Positions 37,209-47,232 are shown, numbered from the stretch's first letter. The stretch: 63,494 bases of DNA from Candidatus Aquirickettsiella gammari (GCA_002290645.2 NMOS02000010.1:1-63494), one strand, 5' to 3'. Numbers and translations: made by a program. Notes: a model not told the origin generated them from the letters alone.

Positions 37209-39057
37209 GTAAAAATAATCGATCTATTTCAAGGAGCGACATGTGTTTCCAGGTAGGTCGACCATGATTACATTGATTACTGCGTGCGGTATTTTCCATG
37301 TCACGTAGCAATTGATTCATTTCCACTAAGCTCATGTTACGATGAGCGCGTACCGCACTATGACAGGCGATACTCGAAAGTAGTGCGTTGATTTTTTCCG
37401 GGATATGTTGACTACTGGCGTGCTGGTTTAAATCACTTAGAACATCATGGATTAACGGCTCAATAGCACTACTGGCTAACAGTTCAGGTATTTGGCGAAT
37501 AATCACTATTTCGGGCCCAAGCGTTTCAAGCTCAAAGCCAAATTGCGCAAACACTGTTGTGTATTCTGCAAGTAGTTGAATTTCATGTGGCGTCAGCGTT
37601 AGTGTAATAGGAATTAATAAGATTTGAGTTTTGATCCCTGCATTTTTTATCGCGTGCTTTAATCGCTCATAGAGTATGCGCTCATGTGCCGCATGAATAT
37701 CAATCAGCGTTAAGCCTTGTGAATTTTCTGCCAAAATATAAATACCATGTAGTTGTGCTAAAGCAAAACCTAGCGGTGGTGCGGTACTTAAACAGTCTGT
37801 CTGTTCGGACTGTAGTCGGTTTATAGGATTATTTTTTTCGGTGAGTGTTTGCTCAGGTTGAGCCGCTAAAAACTTAATGGGATCCAAAGAGGTATTATAA
37901 ACAGCGGCTTTTGTTTGTACTTGTAATGGGAAACTGCTTTGCTGATAAGCTTCATCCTTACTCTCGGGGATTGGCGGCGTTTTTTCACTTGTCTCACTTA
38001 AGCCGTCGGTGTTGAGTGAAATGGAATGATTCGCTTGAGATGGAATCGGTTTAGTCTTGACTAAGGCTTTTTGTAGGCTTTGCTTGACGAAATCATATAC
38101 TAATCGACTCTCTCGAAAACGAACCTCATATTTTGCCGGATGGGCATTGACATCAACCGCGTAAGGATCGAGCTCTAGAAATAAGCTAAAAGCAGGATGG
38201 CGACCGTGATAAAGGACATCCTGATAAGCCTGTTTAACTGCATGATTGATTAACTTATCTTTAACAATACGGTAGTTTACATAAAAATATTGTTGATCGC
38301 TTTGACTCCGAGAAAAAGTAGGCAATGAAATCCAACCCCATAGGCGTAAATTAAGTGCTTGCATATCAAGGTAAATCGCATTTTCAATAAACGAACGACC
38401 ACATAAGGCAGCGATACGTTCTTCTTTAGCCGTTTCATCTAAGGCAGGATGAAGTTGATAGACAAGTCGTTTATTGTGATGCAATGTAAATGCGACGGAA
38501 AAGTGACTGAGACTGAAACGTTTAACCAAGGTTTCAATATGTGAAAACTCAGTTTGCTCTGATTTTAAGAATTTTCGTCTAGCCGGCGTGTTGAAAAAAA
38601 GATCATTAATTTCAACAGTAGTGCCCAGGGCATGAGACATAGGAATAGGCGTTAAAGAGTTATCCGGATAATAATCGCTTAAAATTTGCCACCCTTGTTG
38701 CGTTGTTTCAGTCGAGGAGCTTAAACTCAAGCGCGCAATTGAGCTGATGCTGGCTAAGGCTTCACCGCGAAAGCCTAATGTTTTGATCCGTTCTAAATCA
38801 CTGATTTGGTGAATCTTGCTCGTGGCGTGTCGGTCTAATGCTAAAATGAGGTCATCTTTATGAATTCCATGGCCATTGTCCCGAACGCGAATTCGCCCAA
38901 TTCCGCCTCTATCAATATGGATGTCAATTTGTTGGCTACCCGCATCTAGACTGTTTTCAAGCAATTCTTTGACGATGGATGCTGGGCGTTCAATGACTTC
39001 ACCGGCTGCAATTTGATTGGCGAGGTGGGATGTTAAACGTTGAATGCGACCTGACAT
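37198..39057 (-). CDS. mutL: DNA mismatch repair protein MutL
   Basis: Links MutS mismatch recognition to strand removal. GHKL ATPase motifs: KELLENSLDAGSQQIDI, IRVRDNGHGI, and TLGFRGEALASISSI. A long polar linker (about 335-430) precedes the C-terminal dimer domain. That domain has LIDIHAAHERILYE, close to the DQHA-x2-E-x4-E endonuclease motif except that Gln is Ile, plus ACHSAV and CNHGRPTW as later metal-site motifs. Whether it nicks DNA is therefore uncertain. 619 residues. Coupled to miaA. Confidence 0.96.
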   Translation of the reverse strand: MSGRIQRLTSHLANQIAAGEVIERPASIVKELLENSLDAGSQQIDIHIDRGGIGRIRVRDNGHGIHKDDLILALDRHATSKIHQISDLERIKTLGFRGEALASISSIARLSLSSSTETTQQGWQILSDYYPDNSLTPIPMSHALGTTVEINDLFFNTPARRKFLKSEQTEFSHIETLVKRFSLSHFSVAFTLHHNKRLVYQLHPALDETAKEERIAALCGRSFIENAIYLDMQALNLRLWGWISLPTFSRSQSDQQYFYVNYRIVKDKLINHAVKQAYQDVLYHGRHPAFSLFLELDPYAVDVNAHPAKYEVRFRESRLVYDFVKQSLQKALVKTKPIPSQANHSISLNTDGLSETSEKTPPIPESKDEAYQQSSFPLQVQTKAAVYNTSLDPIKFLAAQPEQTLTEKNNPINRLQSEQTDCLSTAPPLGFALAQLHGIYILAENSQGLTLIDIHAAHERILYERLKHAIKNAGIKTQILLIPITLTLTPHEIQLLAEYTTVFAQFGFELETLGPEIVIIRQIPELLASSAIEPLIHDVLSDLNQHASSQHIPEKINALLSSIACHSAVRAHRNMSLVEMNQLLRDMENTARSNQCNHGRPTWKHMSLLEIDRLFLRGR

Positions 39058-39146
39058 AACTAAATTTATACTGATAAAATAGGCCTCAATTCTAACAAAT
39101 TTTTAGTATTAGATGAATGATTTAAATTTAATCACCGCAGCGTTAT

Positions 39147-40208
39147 CTAAGATTTTATTTCCAATGCAGGGGCTTTGTTGAAAATAAAAAAACGTTGTAT
39201 CGTAAATGAAAGGATAAATAAAGCAATTTCAGCAATAATTTTGCTGCTATAAACATTAATTCCAAAACTATGGATTAATTTAATTAAACTATAAGCGATT
39301 AAGCCTAAAAAGCTAGCTAATGCCGTATATTTGATAGCTGCAGGGAGCCATCGACTTTTGCTCTTAAAAGCCAAATGTTGATTTAGTTTGAAATTAAATG
39401 TAGCCGACAAAATACGTCCTAATAATACGGCGAGGAATATATTTTTTTTTAACCAATAGGTTAAAAAAAATAACGCAAAATCAATGACCGCCGAGATTAA
39501 TGAAATAGCCGCAAAACGTATAAAGACAAAATAAATCTTGATTGAGTCAATGAGAGGATTAAAGTGCGATGAATTGTTATGGTCTATATAAACGGTTTTT
39601 ATAGGAATTTCTTGAATAAGGACTTGATTTTCTTCGGCAATCAGTATCATTTCGAGCTCAAATTCATAGCCCGTCGCATTTGAACTTAACAATACGGGTA
39701 GTAATTTTCGCGGAATGGCGCGTAAACCTGTTTGTGTGTCTTCTAAATCAGTTTTACTAAATAGACGTAAGATATATTTAGTCAATTTATTGCCAATTCG
39801 GCTACGCCAAGGAATAGGTACTTTATTAAACGTACGTTTTCCTAAATAGAGATCAGAAGGTTTTTGCATGAAAACATCACAGAGATGGAGGATATCTTGA
39901 GGAAGGTGTTGTCCATCTGCATCGGCAGTGACTAAGCCTAAATCCCTAGGATGGCTAGTGGCTAACCAATATTGAAATCCTGTTTTAAGTGCCTGGCCTT
40001 TGCCTTTATTTTTTGTATGTTGGAGTAATTCAACATTCAAGTGTTGAATCTTAGAGAAAATAATTTGTTTATCCGCATCAGAACCATCATCGACAACAAT
40101 GATGCGTTGTTTCGCTCGAGCTTGACGTAAAGCTTTTATCAGCTTGACCAGATTTTCGTTAGGCTGGTAAGCGGGGATAAGGATAGTTGGATAATAGTCC
40201 GTTGGCAT
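39147..40208 (-). CDS. Family 2 glycosyltransferase with C-terminal GtrA-like membrane domain
   Basis: Residues 1 to about 220 are a GT-A dolichyl-phosphate-sugar synthase-like glycosyltransferase: IPAYQPNENL, VVDDGSD (38-44), the nucleotide-sugar TADADGQHLP and the DTQTGLRAIPR region. From about 225 to 345 there are four hydrophobic segments of the GtrA type, which flip or present polyprenyl-phosphate sugars. 353 residues. Likely role: making a lipid-linked sugar for cell-surface glycan modification. It lies between tsaE and mutL, where amiB usually sits, which suggests insertion or replacement at this locus. Confidence 0.88.
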   Translation of the reverse strand: MPTDYYPTILIPAYQPNENLVKLIKALRQARAKQRIIVVDDGSDADKQIIFSKIQHLNVELLQHTKNKGKGQALKTGFQYWLATSHPRDLGLVTADADGQHLPQDILHLCDVFMQKPSDLYLGKRTFNKVPIPWRSRIGNKLTKYILRLFSKTDLEDTQTGLRAIPRKLLPVLLSSNATGYEFELEMILIAEENQVLIQEIPIKTVYIDHNNSSHFNPLIDSIKIYFVFIRFAAISLISAVIDFALFFLTYWLKKNIFLAVLLGRILSATFNFKLNQHLAFKSKSRWLPAAIKYTALASFLGLIAYSLIKLIHSFGINVYSSKIIAEIALFILSFTIQRFFIFNKAPALEIKS

Positions 40209-40312
40209 AGATTGAGAGTATAAGGAAAAGGGCTAGACGAGACTAGTCCTTACTAAGATGAAAGATGACCTTCATTAGGATATTTCCAATCTTTAGAGAG
40301 TAGATAATGTTA

Positions 40313-40783
40313 TTATTTGGATGCTTTGTTAAGCGAAATTAAAGCTTGTTCTCCTTGACAGGTTTGGGCCTCGAGCTGTATTTGTCGAGTTGTTCCAACG
40401 AGATTGAAATTAACCGTAATATCCGGTTTAGGTAAAAAGGATATAGCTCGTTTGGGCCATTCTATTAGCCAAATAGCGGACCGGTCAAATTCATCATACA
40501 GGCCCATATCAAGTATTTCGACAGGGTCTTGTAAACGATACAGATCGAGATGATAGATAAGATAAGTGCTTATTTCATAGGTTTCAACTAAGGTATAGGT
40601 TGGACTTTTTACCAGGCCTGGATAGCCAAAACTTTTTATAAAGGCGCGAACAAAGTATGTTTTCCCAGCGCCGAGCTCACCCGATAAGAAAATTATAAAT
40701 CGTTGATTTTTAGGACAACACTTAGCTAATTTTATCGCTAGGCGTTGCGTTTCTTTTTCTGTCTTAAGTAATAATACCGGCAT
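40313..40783 (-). CDS. tsaE: tRNA threonylcarbamoyladenosine biosynthesis ATPase TsaE
   Basis: Essential ATPase partner of TsaB-TsaD for t6A37 in tRNA. Walker A LSGELGAGKTYFVRAF (about residues 33-48), the SPTYTLVETYE motif, and HLDLYRL...DEFDRSAIWLIEWP are diagnostic. 156 residues, normal. In many gammaproteobacteria tsaE-amiB-mutL-miaA are contiguous; here a glycosyltransferase gene stands in place of amiB, with a 104-base gap between it and tsaE. Confidence 0.96.
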   Translation of the reverse strand: MPVLLLKTEKETQRLAIKLAKCCPKNQRFIIFLSGELGAGKTYFVRAFIKSFGYPGLVKSPTYTLVETYEISTYLIYHLDLYRLQDPVEILDMGLYDEFDRSAIWLIEWPKRAISFLPKPDITVNFNLVGTTRQIQLEAQTCQGEQALISLNKASK

Positions 40784-40839
40784 AGCTCTAAATAATAGAA
40801 TTAGATGAAATCGGCGCTTAAATAAGTATAGCCATTAAG

Positions 40840-42519
40840 CTAATGCGTTAATTTTTTGTATTTAGTTCTTTTTTCTGCTTGGCCTTCGTTAGCGCCTAAG
40901 CGATTTAAACGATCGGTTTCATACTCGGTAAAGTTGCCAGTAAAACAATCAATATGGCCATTGTCTTGAAAAGCTAAGATATGAGTAGTAATTCTATCTA
41001 GAAACCAACGATCGTGAGAAATAACTAAGGCGCAACCAGGGAAGCTTAACAGCGCTTCTTCTAATGCGCGTAAGGTTTCAACATCTAAATCATTGGTGGG
41101 CTCATCGAGCAGTAATACATTGCCGCCCGCACGTAATAACTTAGCCAGATGTACTCGATTTCGTTCGCCACCGGAAAGATTTTTTACTAATTTTTGTTGT
41201 TCTGTGCCTTTAAAGTTAAAGCGACCTACGTAAGAGCGTGAAGGCATTTGAAATTGGTTGATGGTCATGATGTCGAGTCCATCCGAGATTTCTTGCCAGA
41301 CGCTATGAGCGGGATTTAATGCGTCACGACTTTGATCAATATAGGCGAGCTGTACCGAAGCGCCTTGTCGTATTTCTCCGCTATCGGGTTGTTCGAGTTG
41401 CATAATGAGTTTAAATAAAGTGGATTTACCGGCACCATTAGGTCCGATAATTCCAACGATGGCGCCTTTGGGAACCGTAAAACTAAAATTATCAATTAAT
41501 AGGCGTCCATCAAAGCCTTTAGACAGCTTATCAAAGTCTAAAATTGAATCCCCTAAACGTAATCCGGGTGGAATATAGAGTTCTTGAGTTTCAGCGCGTT
41601 TTTGGAACTCTTGCGAACTTAATTCTTCAAAACGTGCTAGACGTGCTTTGCTTTTGGCTTGCCGGCCCTTAGGGTTGGTACGTACCCACTCTAATTCAGC
41701 TTTTAAGCTTTTTTCATGAGCCGCTTGTTGTCTTCCTTCTTGGGCTAAACGCTTTTGTTTTTGTTCTAACCAAGCAGAATAATTTCCTTCATAAGGGATA
41801 CCCTGGCCACGATCCAGTTCTAAAATCCAGCCTGCCACATTATCTAAGAAGTAACGATCATGGGTGACCGCAATAACTGTTCCGGGATATTCGTGTAGAT
41901 AACGTTCTAACCAGGCTACGCTTTGTGCATCTAAATGGTTAGTCGGTTCATCCAATAACAACATATCCGGATTGGATAATAAAAGTTGGCACAAGGCAAC
42001 TCGGCGACGTTCGCCCCCTGAAAGCTGCGCGATCTGTGCTTCCCAGGGAGGTAAACCTAGCGCATGAGCTGCGATACTCAATTTGCGTTCTAATTCCCAT
42101 CCGCCTTGTAGATCAATTTGGGTTTGTAATTCACCTTGTTCTTCAAGGAGCTGATTCATGCTGGCATCACTGAGAGGTTCAGCAAACTGCATACTAATTT
42201 CGTTAAAACGATCCAACAGCTTTTTAGTGTCGGCAATCGCTACTTCCACGTTACCGCGCACATCTTTATTCGGGTCTAAATGCGGTTCTTGGGGTAAATA
42301 GCCAATCTTGATGCCAGATAGTGCACGTGCTTCCCCGATAAAATCCGTATCGACACCCGCTATAATGCGCAATAATGTAGATTTACCCGCGCCATTTAAG
42401 CCTAACACACCAATTTTTGCGCCGGGATAAAAAGACAGCCAAATATTCTTGAGAATTTCTCGCTTTGGCGGGACGATTTTACTCACCGCCTGCATCGTAT
42501 AGATATATTGTTGTGACAT
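40840..42519 (-). CDS. ettA: Energy-dependent translational throttle protein EttA (ABC-F)
   Basis: Soluble tandem ABC-F ATPase that binds the ribosomal E site and gates entry into elongation according to ATP/ADP. Walker A sequences GLNGAGKST (about 40-48) and GPNGAGKST (about 357-365), signature LSGGERRRVALCQ and LSGGERNRVHLAK, and two LLLDEPT Walker B motifs. The linker between domains contains the charged helical segment RQAAHEKSLKAELEWVRT-like expected of the P-site tRNA-interacting motif. 559 residues, near E. coli's 555. Confidence 0.96.
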   Translation of the reverse strand: MSQQYIYTMQAVSKIVPPKREILKNIWLSFYPGAKIGVLGLNGAGKSTLLRIIAGVDTDFIGEARALSGIKIGYLPQEPHLDPNKDVRGNVEVAIADTKKLLDRFNEISMQFAEPLSDASMNQLLEEQGELQTQIDLQGGWELERKLSIAAHALGLPPWEAQIAQLSGGERRRVALCQLLLSNPDMLLLDEPTNHLDAQSVAWLERYLHEYPGTVIAVTHDRYFLDNVAGWILELDRGQGIPYEGNYSAWLEQKQKRLAQEGRQQAAHEKSLKAELEWVRTNPKGRQAKSKARLARFEELSSQEFQKRAETQELYIPPGLRLGDSILDFDKLSKGFDGRLLIDNFSFTVPKGAIVGIIGPNGAGKSTLFKLIMQLEQPDSGEIRQGASVQLAYIDQSRDALNPAHSVWQEISDGLDIMTINQFQMPSRSYVGRFNFKGTEQQKLVKNLSGGERNRVHLAKLLRAGGNVLLLDEPTNDLDVETLRALEEALLSFPGCALVISHDRWFLDRITTHILAFQDNGHIDCFTGNFTEYETDRLNRLGANEGQAEKRTKYKKLTH

Positions 42520-42682
42520 AAGACGAAATTCTGATTATCAAAAAGTAGGATACTAGCAATAATGGGGGGAACTAGCTAGATTTTTTAAGTACAAATGATA
42601 CGAAAGGGCGTACTTTTTAGAATTAGGTGACTGCGATAAATAGTTTATTTTTCTCATGGGTATAGGCATTGCGTCATGAATT

Positions 42683-42696
42683 AAAAACTAGTTTTT
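42683..42696. repeat. Palindrome overlapping the glyA -35 box
   Basis: AAAAACTAGTTTTT is a perfect 14-base palindrome whose last two bases overlap the glyA -35 hexamer. It could be a repressor site or simply AT-rich chance. Confidence 0.25.
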
Positions 42697-42723
42697 GATT
42701 AGCGCTTAAAAAGAAAGTACTAT
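42695..42723 (+). promoter_or_regulatory. glyA promoter
   Basis: TTGATT at 42695-42700 and TACTAT at 42718-42723 are separated by the ideal 17 bases. The start would fall about 50 bases before the glyA ATG. Confidence 0.55.
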
Positions 42724-42781
42724 AAGCCGCGTATTTGCATAATAATTTTTAATACCTGACATGATGAGGGATTAAGTAACT

Positions 42782-44038
42782 ATGTCTTATTCAAAGCAAG
42801 AAACCGTGGCTAATTTTGATCCTGAACTATGGAAAGCGATAAGCAGTGAGGCAAAACGCCAAGAGGATCATATCGAATTAATCGCTTCTGAAAATTATAC
42901 CAGCCCTCGCGTATTAGAAGCACAGGGCTCTATATTAACGAATAAATATGCCGAAGGTTATCCCGGTAAACGCTATTATGGCGGGTGTGAATATGTCGAT
43001 TTGGTTGAACAATTAGCTATTGAACGAGCTAAAGAATTATTTAAAGCAAACTATGCGAATGTACAAGCACATTCTGGTTCCCAAGCGAATGCAGCTGCTT
43101 ACATGGCATTACTAGAGCCAGGCGATAGCTTGTTAGGGATGAGTTTGGCGGATGGGGGACACTTGACCCATGGTGCTAAAGTTAGTTTTTCAGGAAAGAT
43201 ATATCAAGCCTATGCGTATGGTGTGACATCAGAGACGCAACGGATTGATTATAATGAAGTTGAACAGCTCGCGCAAAAGCACAAACCAAAATTAATTATT
43301 GCGGGTTTTTCTGCTTACTCTAGAGTGGTTGATTGGCAGCGTTTTCGTGATATTGCCGATCAAATAGGCGCTTATTTTTTGGTAGATATGGCCCATATTG
43401 CAGGTTTGGTGGCGGCAGGATTATATCCTTCACCGATTTCGATAGCCGATGTAGTGACAACGACAACACATAAAACCTTACGCGGACCTAGAGGCGGGTT
43501 GATTTTGGCACGATCAAATCCTGCGATTGAAAAAAAATTAGATTTGGCAATATTTCCGGGTCAACAGGGGGGGCCTTTGATGCACGTCATCGCGGGAAAA
43601 GCCGTTGCTTTCAAAGAGGCCCTAGCACCTGATTTTAAAATCTATCAACAACAAGTGCTTGATAATGCAAAGGCCATGGTTCAGGTCATGTTAGAAAGAG
43701 GCTATAAAGTCGTATCGGGCGGAACAGATAATCACTTATTCTTAGTCGATTTGATCGACAAAAATATAACCGGCAAGGAGGCAACGGAGGTTTTGGACCA
43801 AGCCTATATCACCTTAAATAAAAATATGCTTCCTCACGACCCACGCTCGCCTTTTGTAACCAGTGGTCTGCGAATAGGGACGCCCGCTATGACAACGCGA
43901 GGCTTGAAAGAAAAAGAGTTTAGCGAGGTAGCTGGTTGGATTTGTGATGTTTTAGACAATCTACACGATCCGAATGTCATAGAGAGGGTTCGAAATCGAG
44001 TCATAGCCTTATGTCAGCGATTTCCAGTATACTCCTAG
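42782..44038 (+). CDS. glyA: Serine hydroxymethyltransferase
   Basis: PLP enzyme that interconverts serine and glycine while charging tetrahydrofolate. [10 protein letters not shown] near residues 34-43, the PLP lysine in [14 protein letters not shown] (about 222-235), and GTPAMTTRG are diagnostic. 418 residues. It supplies glycine to the gcv operon and one-carbon units to purine and thymidylate synthesis. Its own promoter lies upstream; a 202-base gap separates it from nrdR. Confidence 0.98.
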   Translation: MSYSKQETVANFDPELWKAISSEAKRQEDHIELIASENYTSPRVLEAQGSILTNKYAEGYPGKRYYGGCEYVDLVEQLAIERAKELFKANYANVQAHSGSQANAAAYMALLEPGDSLLGMSLADGGHLTHGAKVSFSGKIYQAYAYGVTSETQRIDYNEVEQLAQKHKPKLIIAGFSAYSRVVDWQRFRDIADQIGAYFLVDMAHIAGLVAAGLYPSPISIADVVTTTTHKTLRGPRGGLILARSNPAIEKKLDLAIFPGQQGGPLMHVIAGKAVAFKEALAPDFKIYQQQVLDNAKAMVQVMLERGYKVVSGGTDNHLFLVDLIDKNITGKEATEVLDQAYITLNKNMLPHDPRSPFVTSGLRIGTPAMTTRGLKEKEFSEVAGWICDVLDNLHDPNVIERVRNRVIALCQRFPVYS

Positions 44039-44132
44039 ACGCTAGTGTGATTTTAAACAATCTTTAGAAGTCACTAAGATATCGAAAAATGCTTAAATTT
44101 ATTGGCGGGTATTGTCTATAATCATTGCTTTT

Positions 44133-44138
44133 TATCTT
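44133..44138 (+). promoter_or_regulatory. No strong signal; weak promoter region before nrdR
   Basis: The 202 bases between glyA and nrdR contain a TATAAT-like box (near 44115-44120) with a poor -35, and two copies of TTATGGATA (near 44136 and 44162). No gene is visible. The exact promoter is not clear. Confidence 0.15.
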
Positions 44139-44240
44139 ATGGATAATCTAAATCTCTATTTTATGGATATGACCTAAGTTTATGGGTTTAAAGGGAATTG
44201 GATTTTAGATGGCGCAATCTACTATTTTTCTTGAGATTAA

Positions 44241-44744
44241 GTGATGTATTGTCCTTTTTGTAATGAAGCAGATACTAAGGTTATAGATTCTCGTTTGAGT
44301 AACGACGGGCAGCAGGTAAGACGCCGCCGGGAATGTTTGCAGTGTAATGAACGTTTTAGTAGTTTTGAATCGGCTGAACTAGGATTACCCCGGGTCATAA
44401 AGCGAGACAATACCCGGAGTGTATTTGATCAGGAAAAATTAAGAGCAGGTATGCATAAAGCCTTAGAAAAACGTCCTATTACCAGTGAGCAAGTAGAAGC
44501 AGTTATTTTACGTTTGATAAAAAAATTGCGTTCATCCGGTGAACGAGAAATTTCTTCGCGACAACTCGGAGAGTGGGTTATGGAAGAGCTTTGTGACTTA
44601 GACCCAGTCGCTTATGTTAGATTCGCTTCGGTTTACCGAAGTTTTCAGGATATACAAGCATTTAACCAAACTATTGAGCAATTAAAACAAGATCTTTCCA
44701 GTAATAAAAAACAATCTTATGACACTGAAACCGAAGAAAAATAA
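44241..44744 (+). CDS. nrdR: Transcriptional repressor NrdR
   Basis: ATP/dATP-sensing repressor of ribonucleotide reductase genes. Zinc ribbon with CPFC (residues 3-6) and CLQC (about 31-34), followed by an ATP-cone ([19 protein letters not shown] at about 48-66 onward). 167 residues. Two well-spaced NrdR boxes lie upstream of nrdAB in this same window, so its target is visible. It overlaps nusB by 26 bases; the riboflavin genes that usually sit between nrdR and nusB are absent. Confidence 0.97.
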   Translation: MMYCPFCNEADTKVIDSRLSNDGQQVRRRRECLQCNERFSSFESAELGLPRVIKRDNTRSVFDQEKLRAGMHKALEKRPITSEQVEAVILRLIKKLRSSGEREISSRQLGEWVMEELCDLDPVAYVRFASVYRSFQDIQAFNQTIEQLKQDLSSNKKQSYDTETEEK

Positions 44745-45168
44745 TTTTAAAGCAAAACAACGTGCACGTCGTTTTGCGATGCAGGCTATTTATCAAGGGC
44801 ATTTAACCCAGGGTGATACGACAGTAATCACAGAAAAATTTTTAGCGCAAGAAGAAATGGTCAGTGTCGACACGGCTTATTTTCTTTCCCTAGTTCAAGG
44901 TGTGCTGGAGGATAAAGTATCCTTAGATACACAATTACAGCTATTTTTAGATCGGCCTTTAAAGGAATTAGATTTAGTTGAATTGGCGATTTTGAGGTTG
45001 GGTGCTTATGAGTTATCTCAACATCCCGAAGTGCCTTATAAAGTGATTTTAAATGAATCGATAGAGTTAGCCAAAATGTTTGGTGCCACAGATAGTTATA
45101 AATATATTAATGGAATTTTACATTTGCTTGCCAAAAAAATTCGTGTTTTAGAATTTAAAGATAAGTGA
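44719..45168 (+). CDS. nusB: Transcription antitermination protein NusB
   Basis: Binds boxA RNA with NusE (S10) during rRNA antitermination. [12 protein letters not shown] near the start and the C-terminal [34 protein letters not shown] are diagnostic. 149 residues. The ATG lies 26 bases inside nrdR, so the two are coupled; thiL follows after 29 bases. Confidence 0.96.
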   Translation: MTLKPKKNNFKAKQRARRFAMQAIYQGHLTQGDTTVITEKFLAQEEMVSVDTAYFLSLVQGVLEDKVSLDTQLQLFLDRPLKELDLVELAILRLGAYELSQHPEVPYKVILNESIELAKMFGATDSYKYINGILHLLAKKIRVLEFKDK

Positions 45169-45197
45169 GCATTTTTACTTAAATTTATTATTTTACA

Positions 45198-46172
45198 ATG
45201 TCAATGAATGAATTTGATTTGATTCAAAATTTTTTTAATCGAGAGAAAAAAAATCGCACGGATGTTATTTTGGGTATTGGTGATGATGCAGCGCTATTGC
45301 AAGTACCCTTAGGCCAACAATTGGTCGTCAGCACGGATACTTTAGTGGCAGGGCGACATTTCCCCGAAAATACATCGCCCGCCGATATCGCTTATAAAGC
45401 CTTAGCGGTTAATTTAAGTGATCTGGCCGCAATGGGTGCAGAGCCGGCATGGATCTTGCTTGCCTTGACCTTGCCTAGTGTTAGTGAGATTTGGCTCAAT
45501 GAATTTAGCCAAGGTTTTTTCTCATTAATGCAAGATTTTCGCTTGCAATTGGTGGGGGGAGACATGACATGTGGACCCTTAAGTATTACGGTTCAAGCCT
45601 TAGGATTTGTTCCTGCAGGAAAAGCATTGTGTCGTTTAGGCGCAATGCCCGGTGATCGTATTTATGTCAGTGGAACCTTAGGTGATGCGGGTTTGGCCTT
45701 AGCCTATTTACGCAAAGAGACTCCCTTGGAATTAACCCAGAATCAGATTCAACGGCTAATGCAACGTTTAAATCGACCAAAACCTCGTGTAGAACTTGGT
45801 TTAGCGCTACGTAATATTGCAACGAGTGCTATTGATGTTTCCGATGGTTTAGTGGCTGATTTGGGTCATATTTTAGTCGCCAACCAGTTAGGCGCCACCA
45901 TACAGTTGACCGATCTTCCGCTTTCAGCCAGTCTACAAAAATTGTCTCGAGAACAGGCTTGGCAGCTTGCTTTAAATGCAGGAGACGATTATGAATTATG
46001 TTTTACTATCCCCGCATCTGGTGAAACAGCTTTGCAGCAGCATTTAAAAGCAATCAATAGTTCTTGTACCTGTATAGGCCAGATTAAAAAAGAGTCGGGG
46101 TTGTCTATTATTCGTGAAGATGGTTCTCTATTGGCGTTAGAAAAAACCGGGTTTCAGCATTTTATGTCATAG
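45198..46172 (+). CDS. thiL: Thiamine-monophosphate kinase
   Basis: Last step to thiamine pyrophosphate. The AIR-synthase-like fold shows ILGIGDDAALLQVP, STDTLVAGRHFP, LAAMGAEPAWILLALTLP, VGGDMTCGPL, and DVSDGLVADLGHI with NAGDDYELCFT. 324 residues. The nusB-thiL-pgpA order is the standard gammaproteobacterial one. Confidence 0.96.
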   Translation: MSMNEFDLIQNFFNREKKNRTDVILGIGDDAALLQVPLGQQLVVSTDTLVAGRHFPENTSPADIAYKALAVNLSDLAAMGAEPAWILLALTLPSVSEIWLNEFSQGFFSLMQDFRLQLVGGDMTCGPLSITVQALGFVPAGKALCRLGAMPGDRIYVSGTLGDAGLALAYLRKETPLELTQNQIQRLMQRLNRPKPRVELGLALRNIATSAIDVSDGLVADLGHILVANQLGATIQLTDLPLSASLQKLSREQAWQLALNAGDDYELCFTIPASGETALQQHLKAINSSCTCIGQIKKESGLSIIREDGSLLALEKTGFQHFMS

Positions 46173-46257
46173 GCTTTTTTATCTTGAAAAGTGACGGTAT
46201 ATTAGGGTTGTGAAAGCAGCTATACTCTTGAGCTCATTAAATTCCACGAGAAAAGCT

Positions 46258-46734
46258 ATGCAAAAGAATCTAGTACGTAAGGTATTTAGTCATCCTATTT
46301 ACTTTATTGCTTTTGGTTTTGGTGCAGGATTGTCACCCTTTGCGCCGGGTACTTGTGGCACCTTGGTCGGCATTCCCTTGTATTATTTTATACAATCTTT
46401 ATCTTTGCTAAATTATGCGATTGTTTTGTTGCTAGCAACACTGATTGGCATCTGGGTTTGTGATGTTACGGAACGTGGTTTGGGAGTGCATGATTATTCA
46501 GGCATTGTCTGGGATGAAGTCTGTGGGTTTGGTTTGACGATGTGGGCGGCACCTAGCGGTTGGTTATGGATCGTGATAGGTTTTATTTTATTTCGAATTT
46601 TTGATATTGTAAAACCTTGGCCAATAGCGTGGATTGATCGTAAAATGCCGGGTGGTTTGGGTGTTATGGTCGATGATCTCATGGCGGGTGTTTATGCCTG
46701 GCTAAGTTTACAACTGATACATCGTTTTTTTTAA
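46258..46734 (+). CDS. pgpA: Phosphatidylglycerophosphatase A
   Basis: Inner-membrane phosphatase in phosphatidylglycerol synthesis. The family pattern GFGAGLSPFAPGTCGTL, the IVWDEVCGFG metal-site region, and KPWPIAWIDRKMPGGLGVMVDDLMAG are present with about four membrane segments. The ATG at 46258 is chosen (158 residues, family-like); a GTG at 46210 would add 16 residues. Last gene of the nrdR-nusB-thiL-pgpA run. Confidence 0.94.
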   Translation: MQKNLVRKVFSHPIYFIAFGFGAGLSPFAPGTCGTLVGIPLYYFIQSLSLLNYAIVLLLATLIGIWVCDVTERGLGVHDYSGIVWDEVCGFGLTMWAAPSGWLWIVIGFILFRIFDIVKPWPIAWIDRKMPGGLGVMVDDLMAGVYAWLSLQLIHRFF

Positions 46735-46758
46735 AGGCTTAAGGAAAAGAGATGAAAT

Positions 46759-47229
46759 TTATTCTCTATGATAAGGATGACCTTGTAATAGACTAAAAGC
46801 ACGATAAAGTTGTTCTGCGACAAGAATTCGCACCAATGCATGGGGAAGTGTTAAAGCAGAAAGTGACCAAATGTGTTCAGCACTACTTAAGCAGGTAGGG
46901 CCCAATCCATCGGGGCCCCCAATCAATAAATTGATATCCTGTCTTTCTAATTGCCACTGTTGTAATGATTGAGCAAGTTGTCGGGTATTCCACATCTGTC
47001 CTCTGGAATCCAAGGCGATGATGCGTGATCGTTTTGGGATGGCGGCTAATATTTTTTTTTCTTCTTCTATAATCGACTGAGAAGCGCGACTATTTTTAGT
47101 TCGTTTACTGAGGGGGATTGAAATTAAATTAAGTTTACATTCAGGCGGGAAACGTTTTTGATAATCTTTAAAACCATTTTCAACCCGTAAAGCTAATCGA
47201 GTACCTACAGCAATTAAGTGTATAAGCAT
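46759..47229 (-). CDS. rlmH: 23S rRNA pseudouridine-1915 N3-methyltransferase RlmH
   Basis: SPOUT methyltransferase acting on helix 69 of the 50S subunit. LIGGPDGLG (SAM-binding knot), IALDSRGQMWNT and the C-terminal LVAEQLYRAFSLLQGHPYHRE are diagnostic; the final Tyr-His is functionally important in the family. 156 residues. Ends the leuS-to-rlmH run; convergent with pgpA. Confidence 0.97.
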   Translation of the reverse strand: MLIHLIAVGTRLALRVENGFKDYQKRFPPECKLNLISIPLSKRTKNSRASQSIIEEEKKILAAIPKRSRIIALDSRGQMWNTRQLAQSLQQWQLERQDINLLIGGPDGLGPTCLSSAEHIWSLSALTLPHALVRILVAEQLYRAFSLLQGHPYHRE

Positions 47230-47232
47230 TGA

